Assembly (NCBI RefSeq): GCF_001571265.1
Contig: NZ_BCTL01000005.1
Coordinates: forward strand, 1-60,379
Reading direction: 5' to 3'
Origin: Cedecea neteri NBRC 105707 = ATCC 33855
GTDB lineage: Bacteria; Pseudomonadota; Gammaproteobacteria; Enterobacterales; Enterobacteriaceae
DNA: 60,379 nucleotides
Shown here: piece by piece, positions 37,018-45,806 of the stretch
Position numbering within the stretch: the stretch's first letter is position 1
Layout of the letters: every line of letters starts with the position of its first letter
Notes under the pieces: model-generated
The model's input: only the letters and a program-made list of their open reading frames with translations
What the model was told of the DNA's origin: nothing
Databases searched by the model: none
Translations under genes and position numbers: made by a program

Positions 37018-37984
37018 AGCGGGTGGCGGCGTCTTCCAGCGCCTTGTGGATAACCGAAGACAGCTCCGCCACGTCGAACTTAGCGACATAGCCGTTGGCG
37101 CCGACTTTTCGCACGTGATCTTCGTTGGCGCTACCGGAAAGCGAGGAGTGAATCACCACCGGGATATGCTTGAGCGTAGGCTCGGTTTTGATGTTGCGGG
37201 TCAGGGTAAAACCGTCCATTTCCGGCATCTCGATATCGGTCAGCACCAGGCCGATTTTATCGGTGATCGGCGTGCCGGAGGCTTTGGCATCGGCGGCAAT
37301 AGCTTTGATTTTTTCCCAGGCCTCCAGGCCGGTGGCGTGCATGATGGCCGGAATACCCATCCCCTTCAGTCCCTGCTCCAGCATTGAACGCGCAACTTTG
37401 GAGTCCTCGGCGACGATAGCCACCGCGCCCGGTTTCAGGGTATAGGTTTTCTCTTCAATTGCTGCAATGTTCACATCTCTCCCGGACGGGATGATGTCAT
37501 AAAGGATCTGCTCTACGTCCAGCACCAGCGCCAGGTCTTTGCCGGTCAGTGGGTCGTCAATATTGGCGATGCTGGTGATATTGCGGCTGCTGACCCCGGC
37601 TTCGGCGGCGTGCACCTGGCTCCAGTCGAGGCGAATAATATTCTCCACCGACTCCACGGCAAACGCCTGGGTGCTGCGGGCATATTCGGTGATCAGTAAT
37701 AAATTCAGGCCGGTGGTCGGCGTGCAGCCAGTGACGGCGGGAAGGTCGATAACAGGGATAATCTGGTCGCGAATATTGGCCATCCCCAGCAGCGGCGATT
37801 CCATGCCTGCGGCGCGGTTAATTTTCGGCATGGGTACAATTTCACGCAGCTTAAAGACGTTGATGCCGTACAGCTCGGACTTGCTGTCATGCTGGCCCGT
37901 GCCTAAGCGGAACAGCAGCAGCTCGAACTTGTTGGATAACGCCAGGTTGGCCCTTTCATCGATATCTTTCTGAAAACTATCCAT
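37016..37984 (-). CDS. cheV: Chemotaxis coupling protein CheV
   Basis: A 322-residue two-domain protein: an N-terminal CheW-like coupling domain (about residues 20-165, for example YGINVFKLREIVPMP) and a C-terminal receiver domain (about 185-320) with acidic pocket EDSK, phospho-acceptor Asp in LVLTDIEMPEMDG and the conserved lysine in YVAKFD. It couples chemoreceptors to CheA and can be phosphorylated by it. The ATG at 37984 (MDSFQKDIDERAN), behind GAGG, is preferred to 38020. Salmonella has CheV; E. coli does not. A sigma-28-type promoter lies upstream, so the host is probably flagellated. Confidence 0.92.
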   Translation of the reverse strand: MDSFQKDIDERANLALSNKFELLLFRLGTGQHDSKSELYGINVFKLREIVPMPKINRAAGMESPLLGMANIRDQIIPVIDLPAVTGCTPTTGLNLLLITEYARSTQAFAVESVENIIRLDWSQVHAAEAGVSSRNITSIANIDDPLTGKDLALVLDVEQILYDIIPSGRDVNIAAIEEKTYTLKPGAVAIVAEDSKVARSMLEQGLKGMGIPAIMHATGLEAWEKIKAIAADAKASGTPITDKIGLVLTDIEMPEMDGFTLTRNIKTEPTLKHIPVVIHSSLSGSANEDHVRKVGANGYVAKFDVAELSSVIHKALEDAATR

Positions 37985-38046
37985 TTTAACCTCAAGTGAT
38001 AACCCGGCCTCAGAACCCAACCGTACGGAGTGAATGCTTGTCTAAG

Positions 38047-38073
38047 TTATCGGCAGCGTCTGGAAAAAATGAA
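38047..38073 (-). promoter_or_regulatory. Sigma-28 (FliA) promoter of cheV
   Basis: On the minus strand there is a perfect -10 GCCGATAA (38047-38054), an 11-bp spacer, and TTCATTTT at the -35 place, a partial match to TAAAGTTT. The predicted start is about 55 bases before the cheV ATG. This fits cheV being a late flagellar-class gene. Confidence 0.7.
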
Positions 38074-38132
38074 GGGAAAAGGCGAAATGATTTCGCTTAG
38101 AGGGACGTGATATCCCTCTAAGCGGATGACGC

Positions 38133-38480
38133 TTACTTTTTCTTGTTCAGCATCGCTTTTAGATCGGCAAATGGATTATAGGTTGCTTCGCCCACGTCTT
38201 TTTGCGCATCCTCGCCGGCAATCACCCTGGAGCCGTACTGGTCAGCTTCGGTGTATTTCGAATGTTCATGATCGTGGCAATACAGGCATAAAAGCTCCCA
38301 GTTGCTGCCATCTTCCGGGTTATTGGTGTGATCGTGATCCATATGATGAACGGTCAGCTCGCGCAGATTGGAATAGACAAACTCGCGCGAGCAGCGCCCG
38401 CAGACCCACGGGAAAAGCTTCAGTGCCTTTTCGCGGTAGCCGCTTTCCAGCCGCGTATAGTTCTTGGGAATAATCGCCAT
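38133..38480 (-). CDS. yajD: HNH-nuclease-like protein YajD
   Basis: A 115-residue protein with an HNH fold. Zinc pairs are CGRC (residues 27-30) and CLYCHDH near residue 65; the HNH catalytic segment is LTVHHMDHDHTNN near residues 43-55. It matches E. coli YajD, whose function is not known. It lies 46 bp after fhlA on the same strand, but its usual E. coli location is elsewhere, so the neighbourhood says little about its job. Confidence 0.9.
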   Translation of the reverse strand: MAIIPKNYTRLESGYREKALKLFPWVCGRCSREFVYSNLRELTVHHMDHDHTNNPEDGSNWELLCLYCHDHEHSKYTEADQYGSRVIAGEDAQKDVGEATYNPFADLKAMLNKKK

Positions 38481-38526
38481 GATTCAGGTTCCAGACAAAA
38501 AATGTAGGGTTATGCCCAGTTTCCGG

Positions 38527-40611
38527 CTAAAGCGCGTCTTTATCAATCCCCAGACGCTTCATCCGCGAAAGTAACGTGGTGCGCTTCAGCCCTAAACGCT
38601 GGGCTGCGCCTCGGGGCCCGGCAACCACGCCGTTAGCCTCTTTCAGCACGCGCAGGATGCGCTGGTATTCATCCTCGTCGTCATGTCTCTCTGCTTCCAC
38701 CGACGGCGAAATATGGCGTTCTACAGGCGGGCGATAATCCATTTCCGGCAGGGAAAGATGCAGCACGCTGCCCCGGGTGAGTAGCACCGCCCGCTCAATC
38801 ACGTTTTCCAGCTCACGCACGTTGCCCGGCCACTCCATGCGGCTCAGGGCGCGCAGCGTTTCCGCTGGAATGCTGTCGATGTTGCGGTTCAGGCGGCGGG
38901 CGATTTTAAAGGTGAAGGATTTCACCAGCAGCGGGATATCCTCCGGGCGCTCGCGCAGCGGCGGCAGGGTGATAGGGAAAACATTCAGCCGATAGTAAAG
39001 GTCGCTGCGGAACTCCCGGTCGGCCACCATCTCTTTCAGGTTGCGGTTGGTGGCGGCGATCAGACGCACATCCACTTCCTGAACCTTATTGCTGCCAAGG
39101 CGCTCGAATTCCTGCTCCTGCAGCACGCGCAGCAGCTTAGGCTGTAGCTCTAGCGGCATATCGCCCACTTCGTCGAGGAACAGCGAGCTTTTGTCCGCCA
39201 GCTCAAAGCGGCCAATGCGCTGATTATTCGCCCCGGTAAACGCCCCGCGCTCGTGGCCGAACAGGTCGCTCTCCAACAGCCCGGCGGGCATCGCGGCACA
39301 GTTGATTTTTACCATCCGGCGGCTGTTACGCTCGCTCAGGTTATGGATCGCCCGGGCAATTAGTTCTTTACCGGTGCCGGTCTCGCCGAGGATCAGCACG
39401 GTGCTGTCGCTGCCTGCCACCATCTCAACCTGCTTAAGCACGATAGACATCGCCTCGCCGCGCCCGATAATTTCGCCAAAATCGCTGTCGACGTTATTAA
39501 TTTGCTCGGTGAGGTAGAGGTTTTCATCCACCAGGTTTTCTTTCAGCCGGTTGATTTCCTGGTAGGCGAGGGCGTTATCCACCGCGATGGCGATACGTTC
39601 GGCAATCTGGCGCAGCAGCTTGAGGTTGGCTGGCGTAAAGCCCTGTTCGCTGCACTTGGCCAGCTTCAGCACGCCCAGCATATTATTGCCAAACTTCAGC
39701 GGCAGCAGGCAAAGCGTCTGCGGTTTGTTGTCCCACATCTCCAGCAGCATCCGCTCATAAGGCGCCAGCTTGTCGCCAGGACAAAGGTTGAGCAGCAGCA
39801 TTTCACCGCTTTTGAAGACGCGTTCTGAAAGAGTGCCTTCTTCAAGCACGTCGCTTTGATCGTGAATCGGCGAGGCTTCATCAACAAAGTGGGTGGAATA
39901 GAGCGTGAGCCGCGACTTGCGGCTGCTTTTCAGCACAATGCTGATGGAATCAATGGTGAAGTGATAGTGAATTTCCCGGGCAATCTCGCTGATCAGTTCG
40001 TCCAGGTCCAGCTTCGACAGCACCGCGTTGGTGACGGCCACCAGAATGCGAAAGTCGTCGCGTTCGCGGCACAGTAGCTGATGATCGTGGCTCGAATTGA
40101 GCCGGGTTTGGATCTGCTCGGTCACCAGGCCTACGATCTGCGCCAGGGTGTAAAGTCGGTTAAGTTCTTTTTCGGTCCAGGCATCCGCCCTGTCGCGAAT
40201 AAACTCGCAGCCGCCGAAAATCTTGCCTTCAGAGGCCAGCGGCAGAAGGCAATAGCGGCCAAACGGGGCGTACAAATCAAGGCTCGCCATCTGCGGCCAG
40301 GTTTCATCAAACTCCTGCTGGCTGCAAATCAGCGCCTCAGGGCGCGACAGCATGCGGCGCACCGGGCCGTTGGCCAGCGCCATTTCATCTTCGTAGTGCA
40401 GTTCCTTGCCGTGTTTATCCTTGCCATAAAAGCTCACCCGCTGATGCAGGGGATGGTAAAGCAGGATGTTAACGCGATCGGCCAGCGCGCCCTGTTTCAC
40501 CAGCTGCGTCAGGCTGCTGGCGAGTTCGTTGAGATCGGGCTGCTGGAGCAGCGTGCGGGTGATATCAAATAACCCCTGCTGCCCGAGATCGCTCATCGGC
40601 GTGTATGACAT
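38527..40611 (-). CDS. fhlA: Formate hydrogenlyase transcriptional activator FhlA
   Basis: A 694-residue sigma-54 activator. N-terminal GAF-type sensor regions (about residues 1-370) bind formate. The AAA+ domain follows, with Walker A GETGTGKE near residue 410, the sigma-54 contact loop ERGAFTGA, and Walker B SLFLDEVGDMP. A Fis-type helix-turn-helix ends the protein (GAAQRLGLKRTTLLSRMKRLG). It starts MSYTPMSDLGQQGLFDITRT, as E. coli FhlA does. It follows hypE by 109 AT-rich bases, so it can be read from the hyp operon. It should drive the hyp, hyc and hydN promoters. Confidence 0.97.
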   Translation of the reverse strand: MSYTPMSDLGQQGLFDITRTLLQQPDLNELASSLTQLVKQGALADRVNILLYHPLHQRVSFYGKDKHGKELHYEDEMALANGPVRRMLSRPEALICSQQEFDETWPQMASLDLYAPFGRYCLLPLASEGKIFGGCEFIRDRADAWTEKELNRLYTLAQIVGLVTEQIQTRLNSSHDHQLLCRERDDFRILVAVTNAVLSKLDLDELISEIAREIHYHFTIDSISIVLKSSRKSRLTLYSTHFVDEASPIHDQSDVLEEGTLSERVFKSGEMLLLNLCPGDKLAPYERMLLEMWDNKPQTLCLLPLKFGNNMLGVLKLAKCSEQGFTPANLKLLRQIAERIAIAVDNALAYQEINRLKENLVDENLYLTEQINNVDSDFGEIIGRGEAMSIVLKQVEMVAGSDSTVLILGETGTGKELIARAIHNLSERNSRRMVKINCAAMPAGLLESDLFGHERGAFTGANNQRIGRFELADKSSLFLDEVGDMPLELQPKLLRVLQEQEFERLGSNKVQEVDVRLIAATNRNLKEMVADREFRSDLYYRLNVFPITLPPLRERPEDIPLLVKSFTFKIARRLNRNIDSIPAETLRALSRMEWPGNVRELENVIERAVLLTRGSVLHLSLPEMDYRPPVERHISPSVEAERHDDEDEYQRILRVLKEANGVVAGPRGAAQRLGLKRTTLLSRMKRLGIDKDAL

Positions 40612-40720
40612 TTTTGCTTTCCATTGAAATGCCCCGCGGCGGGCGCAGGGCTAAAAAATATAATTAATATAAATATTGTTTAAGTTTAGTCAGCGTTGCG
40701 TGAATGCATACTGGTGCAGG

Positions 40721-41731
40721 TCAACAAATGCGCGGTAAGGGTTCAAAATGCGGCAGGTCGAGCGTGCGTTTTACGCCATAAAGCCCCGTTACACGCACGC
40801 CTTTTCGCTCCACAACCTCACCTATGACTGCGGCCTTTTCGCCGCAAGGATGCTGCTGCAAAGCGTGTAGAACCGCAGGAGCTGACTCGGGGGAAGCGGC
40901 GATAACCAGCTTGCCTTCATTAGCAAAATTTAACGCATCCAGCCCAAGCAGCTCGCAAACGCCGCGCACCGCCGGGTTCAGCGGTAGCTTGTTTTCGCTG
41001 ATTTCCATCCCGCAGCCGCTGGCGTTTGCAAACTCATGCAGAACGGCGTTTACGCCGCCGCGCGTGGCATCCCGCAAGGCTTTTACGCCGGAGATTTGCA
41101 GCAGCGGGGCAATCATTGGCGCCAGCACCGCGCAGTCGCTCTGTAGGTCGCCGTCCAGGCCAAGCTTCTCGCGCAGGTTGAGAATAGTTGCGCCGTGATC
41201 GCCGAGCGTGCCGCTGACGATAAGCAAATCTCCGGCTGTAATCTGAGCCGCGCCCCAGTTAATACCAGCAGGAATAGCGCCGATCCCGGCGGTATTGATA
41301 AAAAGCTTGTCCGCCGCGCCGCGAGGCACGACTTTGGTGTCACCGGTCACGATGGCGATATTTGCTGCACGGGCGGCCTTTGCCATGCTGGTGACCACGC
41401 GCTCAAGCGTTTCAAACGGCAAGCCTTCTTCGAGAATAAATCCGCAAGACAGCCAGCGAGGCGAAGCGCCGCTCACCGCGACGTCGTTCGCCGTACCGCA
41501 CACGGCCAGCTTGCCGATATCGCCGCCGGGGAAAAATAGTGGGTCAATAACGTAGCTGTCGGTGGAAAATGCCAGCCGGTCGCCGCTGGCGGTAAGCTCT
41601 GCCAGCGAAAGCCGGGCCTGATCTTCCTGCTCCGCCAGCCACGGGTTATCGAAGGCCTGCATAAACAGGCTGGCGATCAGCTGCTGCATCGCCTGGCCGC
41701 CGTTGCCGTGGGCAAGCTCAACGGTTTTCAT
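40721..41731 (-). CDS. hypE: Hydrogenase maturation protein HypE
   Basis: A 336-residue AIR-synthase-like protein that dehydrates the carbamoyl group placed by HypF on its C-terminal cysteine to a thiocyanate, the source of the CN ligands of the Ni-Fe site. The required C-terminal PRIC is present. ATP-binding segments include TDSYVIDPLFFPGGDIGKLA and VSGTLGDHGATIL. Its start overlaps the hypD stop by 4 bp. It is followed by fhlA. Confidence 0.97.
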   Translation of the reverse strand: MKTVELAHGNGGQAMQQLIASLFMQAFDNPWLAEQEDQARLSLAELTASGDRLAFSTDSYVIDPLFFPGGDIGKLAVCGTANDVAVSGASPRWLSCGFILEEGLPFETLERVVTSMAKAARAANIAIVTGDTKVVPRGAADKLFINTAGIGAIPAGINWGAAQITAGDLLIVSGTLGDHGATILNLREKLGLDGDLQSDCAVLAPMIAPLLQISGVKALRDATRGGVNAVLHEFANASGCGMEISENKLPLNPAVRGVCELLGLDALNFANEGKLVIAASPESAPAVLHALQQHPCGEKAAVIGEVVERKGVRVTGLYGVKRTLDLPHFEPLPRIC

Positions 41732-42849
41732 ACTTCACACTCCTGAGAACGGTACTGATACCACGCCGCGCAGGCTCCTTCGGAGGAAACCATCAGCGCG
41801 CCGAAGGCGTTTTGCGGGTTGCAGCCGCTGCCGAACAGCGGGCATTGCTGCGGCTTGCAGCGGCCGGTGAGCACGTCGCCGCAGCGGGCTTTTGGGTCGT
41901 CGTAAACCTGCTGGGGTTTGGGCTGGAAATGGTCTTCGGCGTCAAACCGGCGGTAGGCTTCGGTGAGTTGTACGCCGGAATCGCTGATAACGCCCAGGCC
42001 ACGCCATTCGGCTTCGCCGCGTACGGTAAACACTTCGCTTATCGCTTTTTGCGCAAGCCTGTTGCCTTCTTCCGGCACCACGCGGCGGTACTGGTTTTCT
42101 ACCACGCTGTGCTGCTGAATTTTTTGCTCCATCAGCATCAGCACGCCCTGCAGCAGGTCGAGCGGCTCAAAACCGGCGACGACCAGCGGCCGCTGGTGCT
42201 CAGAGGCGATAAAGTCATAGGCTTCGGTGCCAATCACCATGCTGACGTGCCCCGGCGCCAGGAAAGCGCCGATGCCGTTATCGGGCTGGGAAAGCAGGCT
42301 GCGCAGCGTCGGGATCAGCGTGATGTGCTGGCAGAAGAAATAGAAGTTATCAATGCCCTGCGATTTTGCCTGCTGCAGGGTGATCGCCGTAGCGGGCATG
42401 GTGGTTTCAAAGCCGAGGCCGAAGAACACCACTTTGCGATCCGGGTTCTGGCGCGCCAGGGTCAGCGCGTCCATTGGCGAGTAAATCACCCTGACGTCCG
42501 CGCCATGCGACTTGGCCTGCATCAGTGAGCCATTTTTCCCCGGCACGCGCATCGCATCGCCAAAGGTGCAGAAAATCACTTCCGGGCGGCTGGCTATCTC
42601 AATGCAGCTGTCGATTCTGCCCATCGGCAGCACGCAAACTGGGCAGCCTGGGCCGTGGATAAACTCGATGTTATCCGGCAGCAGTTGGTCGAGGCCGAAT
42701 TTAAAAATAGCGTGGGTATGGCCGCCGCAAACCTCCATGATGCGCAGCGGGCGGGCTGCCGTGTAGTCCAGCAGCGGGGCGCGTGCTTTCAGCGTCTCAA
42801 TCAGCTGCATCACGCGTTCCGGGTCTCGATATTCGTCGACGTAGCGCAT
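41728..42849 (-). CDS. hypD: Hydrogenase maturation protein HypD
   Basis: A 373-residue iron-sulfur protein which, with HypC, is the scaffold where Fe(CN)2CO is assembled. Key conserved pieces are MEVCGGHTHAIFKFG (catalytic Cys near residue 41), GPGCPVCV near residue 70 and the C-terminal cysteine cluster RCGDVLTG, KPQQCPLFGSGC that holds a 4Fe-4S centre. It overlaps both hypC and hypE. Confidence 0.97.
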   Translation of the reverse strand: MRYVDEYRDPERVMQLIETLKARAPLLDYTAARPLRIMEVCGGHTHAIFKFGLDQLLPDNIEFIHGPGCPVCVLPMGRIDSCIEIASRPEVIFCTFGDAMRVPGKNGSLMQAKSHGADVRVIYSPMDALTLARQNPDRKVVFFGLGFETTMPATAITLQQAKSQGIDNFYFFCQHITLIPTLRSLLSQPDNGIGAFLAPGHVSMVIGTEAYDFIASEHQRPLVVAGFEPLDLLQGVLMLMEQKIQQHSVVENQYRRVVPEEGNRLAQKAISEVFTVRGEAEWRGLGVISDSGVQLTEAYRRFDAEDHFQPKPQQVYDDPKARCGDVLTGRCKPQQCPLFGSGCNPQNAFGALMVSSEGACAAWYQYRSQECEV

Positions 42850-43109
42850 CAGCGATGCTCCTCGCCGTAGAGCAGGGCGCCGACGTCCGGCTCAACTTCG
42901 AACATATTTTGCAGGGCATCAAGCGTGTCGCGCGCTTCGGCTTCATCAATAATGCTCATGGCGAAACCGACGTGAACCAGCACCCATTGCCCCACGGCGG
43001 CGTCACCCACCAGGGTTAAATTCACATCGCGCTGCACGCCGCAGACGTCCACTTTCGCGCTGCCGTCGGCCAGCCGCTCGACAATCTGGCCGGGAATGCC
43101 TATGCACAT
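42849..43109 (-). CDS. hypC: Hydrogenase maturation chaperone HypC
   Basis: An 86-residue chaperone, slightly shorter than E. coli HypC (90). It begins [11 protein letters not shown]; Cys2, exposed after removal of Met, is the essential ligand that passes the Fe(CN)2CO unit from HypD to the HycE precursor. The fold is a small beta barrel with a C-terminal helix. It overlaps hypB by 10 bp at its start. Confidence 0.96.
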   Translation of the reverse strand: MCIGIPGQIVERLADGSAKVDVCGVQRDVNLTLVGDAAVGQWVLVHVGFAMSIIDEAEARDTLDALQNMFEVEPDVGALLYGEEHR

Positions 43110-43963
43110 CGTTCCGCCTCCAGCCAGCTAAGCCACTCGTCCATTCCTTCGCCACTAGTCGCGGAAACCAGAATAATTTTGATGTCCGGATTGACCTCGC
43201 GGGCAAAGGCCAGGCATTTGTTGACGTCGAACTGCAGGTACGGCAGCAGATCGATTTTGTTCAGCAGCATCAATGAGGCGGCGGCGAACATATGCGGGTA
43301 TTTGAGCGGCTTGTCTTCACCTTCCGTGACCGACAGCACCGCAACCTTGTGGCGCTCGCCTAAATCAAAGCTGGCCGGGCACACCAGGTTGCCGACGTTT
43401 TCGATAAACAGCACGCCGTCCTGCTCGAGCGGCAGGCGCAGCATGGCATCACGGATCATTTGGGCATCAAGATGGCAGCCCTTACCGGTGTTCACCTGAA
43501 TGGCTGGCGTGCCGGTTTCGCGGATGCGTGCCGCGTCGTTTACCGTTTGCTGATCGCCTTCGATAACCGCGCACGGCACTTTAGTGTTCAGGCGTTTTAA
43601 CGTTTCGGTGAGCAGGGTGGTTTTGCCTGAGCCGGGGCTGGACACCAGGTTCAGCACCAGCTGATCCTGGCTGGCAAAGCGGTCGCGGTTATGGGCGGCG
43701 AGCTGGTTATTTTTGTCGAGCACATTCAGTTCGATCTCCAGCATTTTGCGCTGGGTCATGCCCGGCGCGTGGGTACCTGCCGCGCCGTGGCCGTAATGCA
43801 GGTCACCCTGTTCGTCGGCCGTTGGGGCAAATTTGACGCCGGTTATCTGCTGCAGCGGGCGTGCCGCCGGGGCAAACGGGGCGCTGCGAAAGCCAGAGTG
43901 AGGATTACGCTCGTCCCCTTCAATGTACAGGTTGCCTTCACCGCAACCGCAAGTGCTACACAT
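43100..43963 (-). CDS. hypB: Hydrogenase nickel incorporation GTPase HypB
   Basis: A 287-residue GTPase that delivers nickel to the hydrogenase large subunit together with HypA. The N-terminal high-affinity nickel motif is [11 protein letters not shown]. The GTPase domain has the P-loop [10 protein letters not shown] near residue 113 and metal-site residues in [19 protein letters not shown] is the guanine-recognition motif. A spacer with several His residues ([13 protein letters not shown]) lies between the two parts. It overlaps hypA by 8 bp. Confidence 0.97.
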   Translation of the reverse strand: MCSTCGCGEGNLYIEGDERNPHSGFRSAPFAPAARPLQQITGVKFAPTADEQGDLHYGHGAAGTHAPGMTQRKMLEIELNVLDKNNQLAAHNRDRFASQDQLVLNLVSSPGSGKTTLLTETLKRLNTKVPCAVIEGDQQTVNDAARIRETGTPAIQVNTGKGCHLDAQMIRDAMLRLPLEQDGVLFIENVGNLVCPASFDLGERHKVAVLSVTEGEDKPLKYPHMFAAASLMLLNKIDLLPYLQFDVNKCLAFAREVNPDIKIILVSATSGEGMDEWLSWLEAERCA

Positions 43964-44318
43964 GAGCTATCTCCTGATCGATTTCCAGACGCTTAATCTG
44001 CATGCCGTCATCCGCCATAATGCGCAGGTTGCTGCCGTTACAGTTGGGGCAGCACTTCACGCGCTGGGTCAGCAACGTAACGAACTGCTGGCAGTCATGG
44101 CACCAGCATTCGGCTTCCTGCTGGTGGACATGAAGCTCGCAGCCTTCCGCCAGCGTGCCTCGGCAGACCAGATCAAAGCAAAACTCCAGGGCGCTGGTTT
44201 CCACGCACGAGAAGGCGCCGACTTCCAGCCAGACGCCGGTGACGCGGCGGGCGTTGTTCTGGCGGGCGTGGCTTTCGATAAGTTCGACTGCGCGCTGGCA
44301 AAGGGTGATTTCGTGCAT
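43956..44318 (-). CDS. hypA: Hydrogenase nickel metallochaperone HypA
   Basis: A 120-residue nickel- and zinc-binding protein. The N-terminal MHEI carries the nickel-binding His2 and Glu3. The zinc loop is CWCHDC (near residue 74) and CCPNC (near 91). It is the first gene of hypABCDE-fhlA. A -24/-12 promoter lies 31-46 bp upstream, so the operon should respond to FhlA and sigma-54. Confidence 0.96.
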   Translation of the reverse strand: MHEITLCQRAVELIESHARQNNARRVTGVWLEVGAFSCVETSALEFCFDLVCRGTLAEGCELHVHQQEAECWCHDCQQFVTLLTQRVKCCPNCNGSNLRIMADDGMQIKRLEIDQEIAHV

Positions 44319-44348
44319 GGGGCCTCCGGGGTTAACTGGGGCAGGTAA

Positions 44349-44364
44349 TGCAAGGACGGTGCCA
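44349..44364 (-). promoter_or_regulatory. Sigma-54 promoter of the hyp operon
   Basis: On the minus strand TGGCACC-GTCC-TTGCA has GG and GC elements with exact -24/-12 spacing. The predicted transcript starts about 20 bases before the hypA ATG. Confidence 0.88.
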
Positions 44365-44377
44365 GGCCTTTTATTTG

Positions 44378-44497
44378 CCCCTCACCCCGGCCCTCTCCCC
44401 AAAGGGGCGAGGGGGAATTCTTTAAAAAATAGAAGGGTTAGCCAGCCTTGTTGTTTTTATCCCCTCTCCCTTCCAGGGAGAGGGCCAGGGTGAGGGT
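44378..44497. repeat. Inverted pair of REP-like palindromes between hyp and hyc promoters
   Basis: Copy one (44378-44415) runs CCCCTCACCCCGGCCCTCTC onward; copy two (44461-44497) is in the opposite sense, ending AGGGCCAGGGTGAGGG. They sit between the hypA sigma-54 promoter and the FhlA-type site upstream of hycA. Confidence 0.85.
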
Positions 44498-44517
44498 AAA
44501 AAGTCCCGTCACCCAAA

Positions 44518-44529
44518 GTCAAAGATGAC
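44518..44529. promoter_or_regulatory. Putative FhlA site upstream of hycA
   Basis: GTCA-AAGA-TGAC, followed by GAAATGACACGTCAC. It lies about 75 bp upstream of the hycA -24 element, a normal place for a sigma-54 activator site. The same GTCA-N4-TGAC shape recurs at 45166 and 52568. Confidence 0.6.
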
Positions 44530-44604
44530 GAAATGACACGTCACCCGTCATTATCCCAGCACGGATTTAACTAAAAATTATTTAAAAACAATAAATTAAA
44601 AACA

Positions 44605-44620
44605 TGGCACGAAACGTGCC
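44605..44620 (+). promoter_or_regulatory. Sigma-54 promoter of the hyc operon
   Basis: TGGCACG-AAAC-GTGCC matches TGGCACG-N4-TTGC with exact spacing and one mismatch. The predicted start is about 25 bases before the hycA ATG at 44657. Confidence 0.9.
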
Positions 44621-44656
44621 TTAGGGAGGGACAAGCACTAACAGAGTGAACAAAAC

Positions 44657-45112
44657 ATGAACATTTGGGAACTGAGCGAAAAAGCCGAGTACATCGCCGA
44701 CAAGCACCAACGCCTGCTTTCGCAGTGGCATCTGTACGGCAACACCCTGATTCAGGGGATCACCTTATCAAAAGCGAAGCTGCATCACGCCGTGGGCTGC
44801 AACCCGGACGAAAGCCTGCGCTTCTTCCTGTTTGACCATTTTGTCATTCAAATCAATCTCGCCGAAGGCTTTAACAGCCACACCATCGAGTACAGCATTG
44901 AACTGCGCGACGGCAGCGATAACGTGCTGATTGCCAAGGCGACTATCGACGATAACGGACTTATTGATAACACCGTCAGCAATCGCGATCGCGAGAAAGT
45001 ACTGGACCACTACCTGGAACTCATCCGCCCGGTGTACGACAGCCTTTATCTGGCCGTGCAGCAAAACACCCCGCTGTCCATGACGCTGCTTCAGCAGTCC
45101 GACGTGGCATGA
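44657..45112 (+). CDS. hycA: Formate hydrogenlyase regulatory protein HycA
   Basis: A 151-residue cytoplasmic protein, close to E. coli HycA (153), which counteracts FhlA and lowers formate hydrogenlyase expression. It begins MNIWELSEKAEYIADKHQRL. No known catalytic motif is visible; the mechanism is thought to be a direct effect on FhlA. It is the first gene after the hyc sigma-54 promoter, giving negative feedback on the operon. Confidence 0.95.
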   Translation: MNIWELSEKAEYIADKHQRLLSQWHLYGNTLIQGITLSKAKLHHAVGCNPDESLRFFLFDHFVIQINLAEGFNSHTIEYSIELRDGSDNVLIAKATIDDNGLIDNTVSNRDREKVLDHYLELIRPVYDSLYLAVQQNTPLSMTLLQQSDVA

Positions 45113-45163
45113 AGAGATCTGGGGTGTCGAGAACTGTCGAACCGGCAGCTTTTCGGCATATTT

Positions 45164-45179
45164 TCGTCAAAAATGACGA
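45164..45179. promoter_or_regulatory. Putative FhlA site between hycA and hycB
   Basis: A perfect inverted repeat TCGTCA-AAAA-TGACGA. E. coli has an FhlA-binding region in the same hycA-hycB gap, needed for full control of hyp and hyc. Site seen, binding inferred. Confidence 0.65.
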
Positions 45180-45200
45180 TTGTCACCTGAGGAAGAACTG

Positions 45201-45806
45201 GTGAACCGTTTTGTAATCGCTGACTCAAAATTGTGTATGGGCTGCCATACCTGCGAAGCGGCCTGCGCCGAGACGCACCGCCTGCACGGCCTGCAGTCCC
45301 TGCCGCGCCTGAAAGTCATGCGCAACCTGAATGAATCTGCGCCGCAGATGTGCCACCACTGCGAAGACGCACCCTGCGCCGGGGTTTGCCCGGTCAACGC
45401 GATAACCCGCGTGGACGGCGCTGTGCAACTGAATGAAAGCCTGTGCGTAAGCTGCAAACTTTGCGGCATTGCCTGCCCGTTCGGCGCCATTGAATTTTCC
45501 GGCAGCCGCCCGCTGCATGTTCCCGCCAACGTTAACAGCCCGAAAGCGCCACCTGCGCCTCCGGCCCCGGCTCGCGTTAGCCCGCTGCTCGACTGGGTGC
45601 CTGGCGTTCGTGCTATCGCGGTCAAATGTGACCTGTGCAGCTTCGATGAAAGCGGCCCGGCCTGCGTTCGCACCTGTCCGACCAAGGCGCTGCGCCTTAT
45701 CGACAACAAAGACATCGCCCAGGCCAGCAAACGTAAGCGTGAGCTGACGCTTGGTGCGTCGCTCGGCGACCTGACCCTGTTTACCCAGCCAGAGGCGAGA
45801 AAATGA
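45201..45806 (+). CDS. hycB: Formate hydrogenlyase electron-transfer subunit HycB
   Basis: A 201-residue ferredoxin-like protein with four 4Fe-4S cysteine groups: CMGCHTCEAAC (near residue 12), CHHCEDAPCAGVCP (near 50), CVSCKLCGIACP (near 82) and CDLCSFDESGPACVRTCP (near 140). It takes electrons from FdhF and passes them to the Hyc complex on the cytoplasmic side. GTG at 45201 (MNRFVIADS), behind GAGGAAG, is chosen by homology; an in-frame TTG lies 21 bases upstream. hycC overlaps its stop. Confidence 0.96.
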   Translation: MNRFVIADSKLCMGCHTCEAACAETHRLHGLQSLPRLKVMRNLNESAPQMCHHCEDAPCAGVCPVNAITRVDGAVQLNESLCVSCKLCGIACPFGAIEFSGSRPLHVPANVNSPKAPPAPPAPARVSPLLDWVPGVRAIAVKCDLCSFDESGPACVRTCPTKALRLIDNKDIAQASKRKRELTLGASLGDLTLFTQPEARK

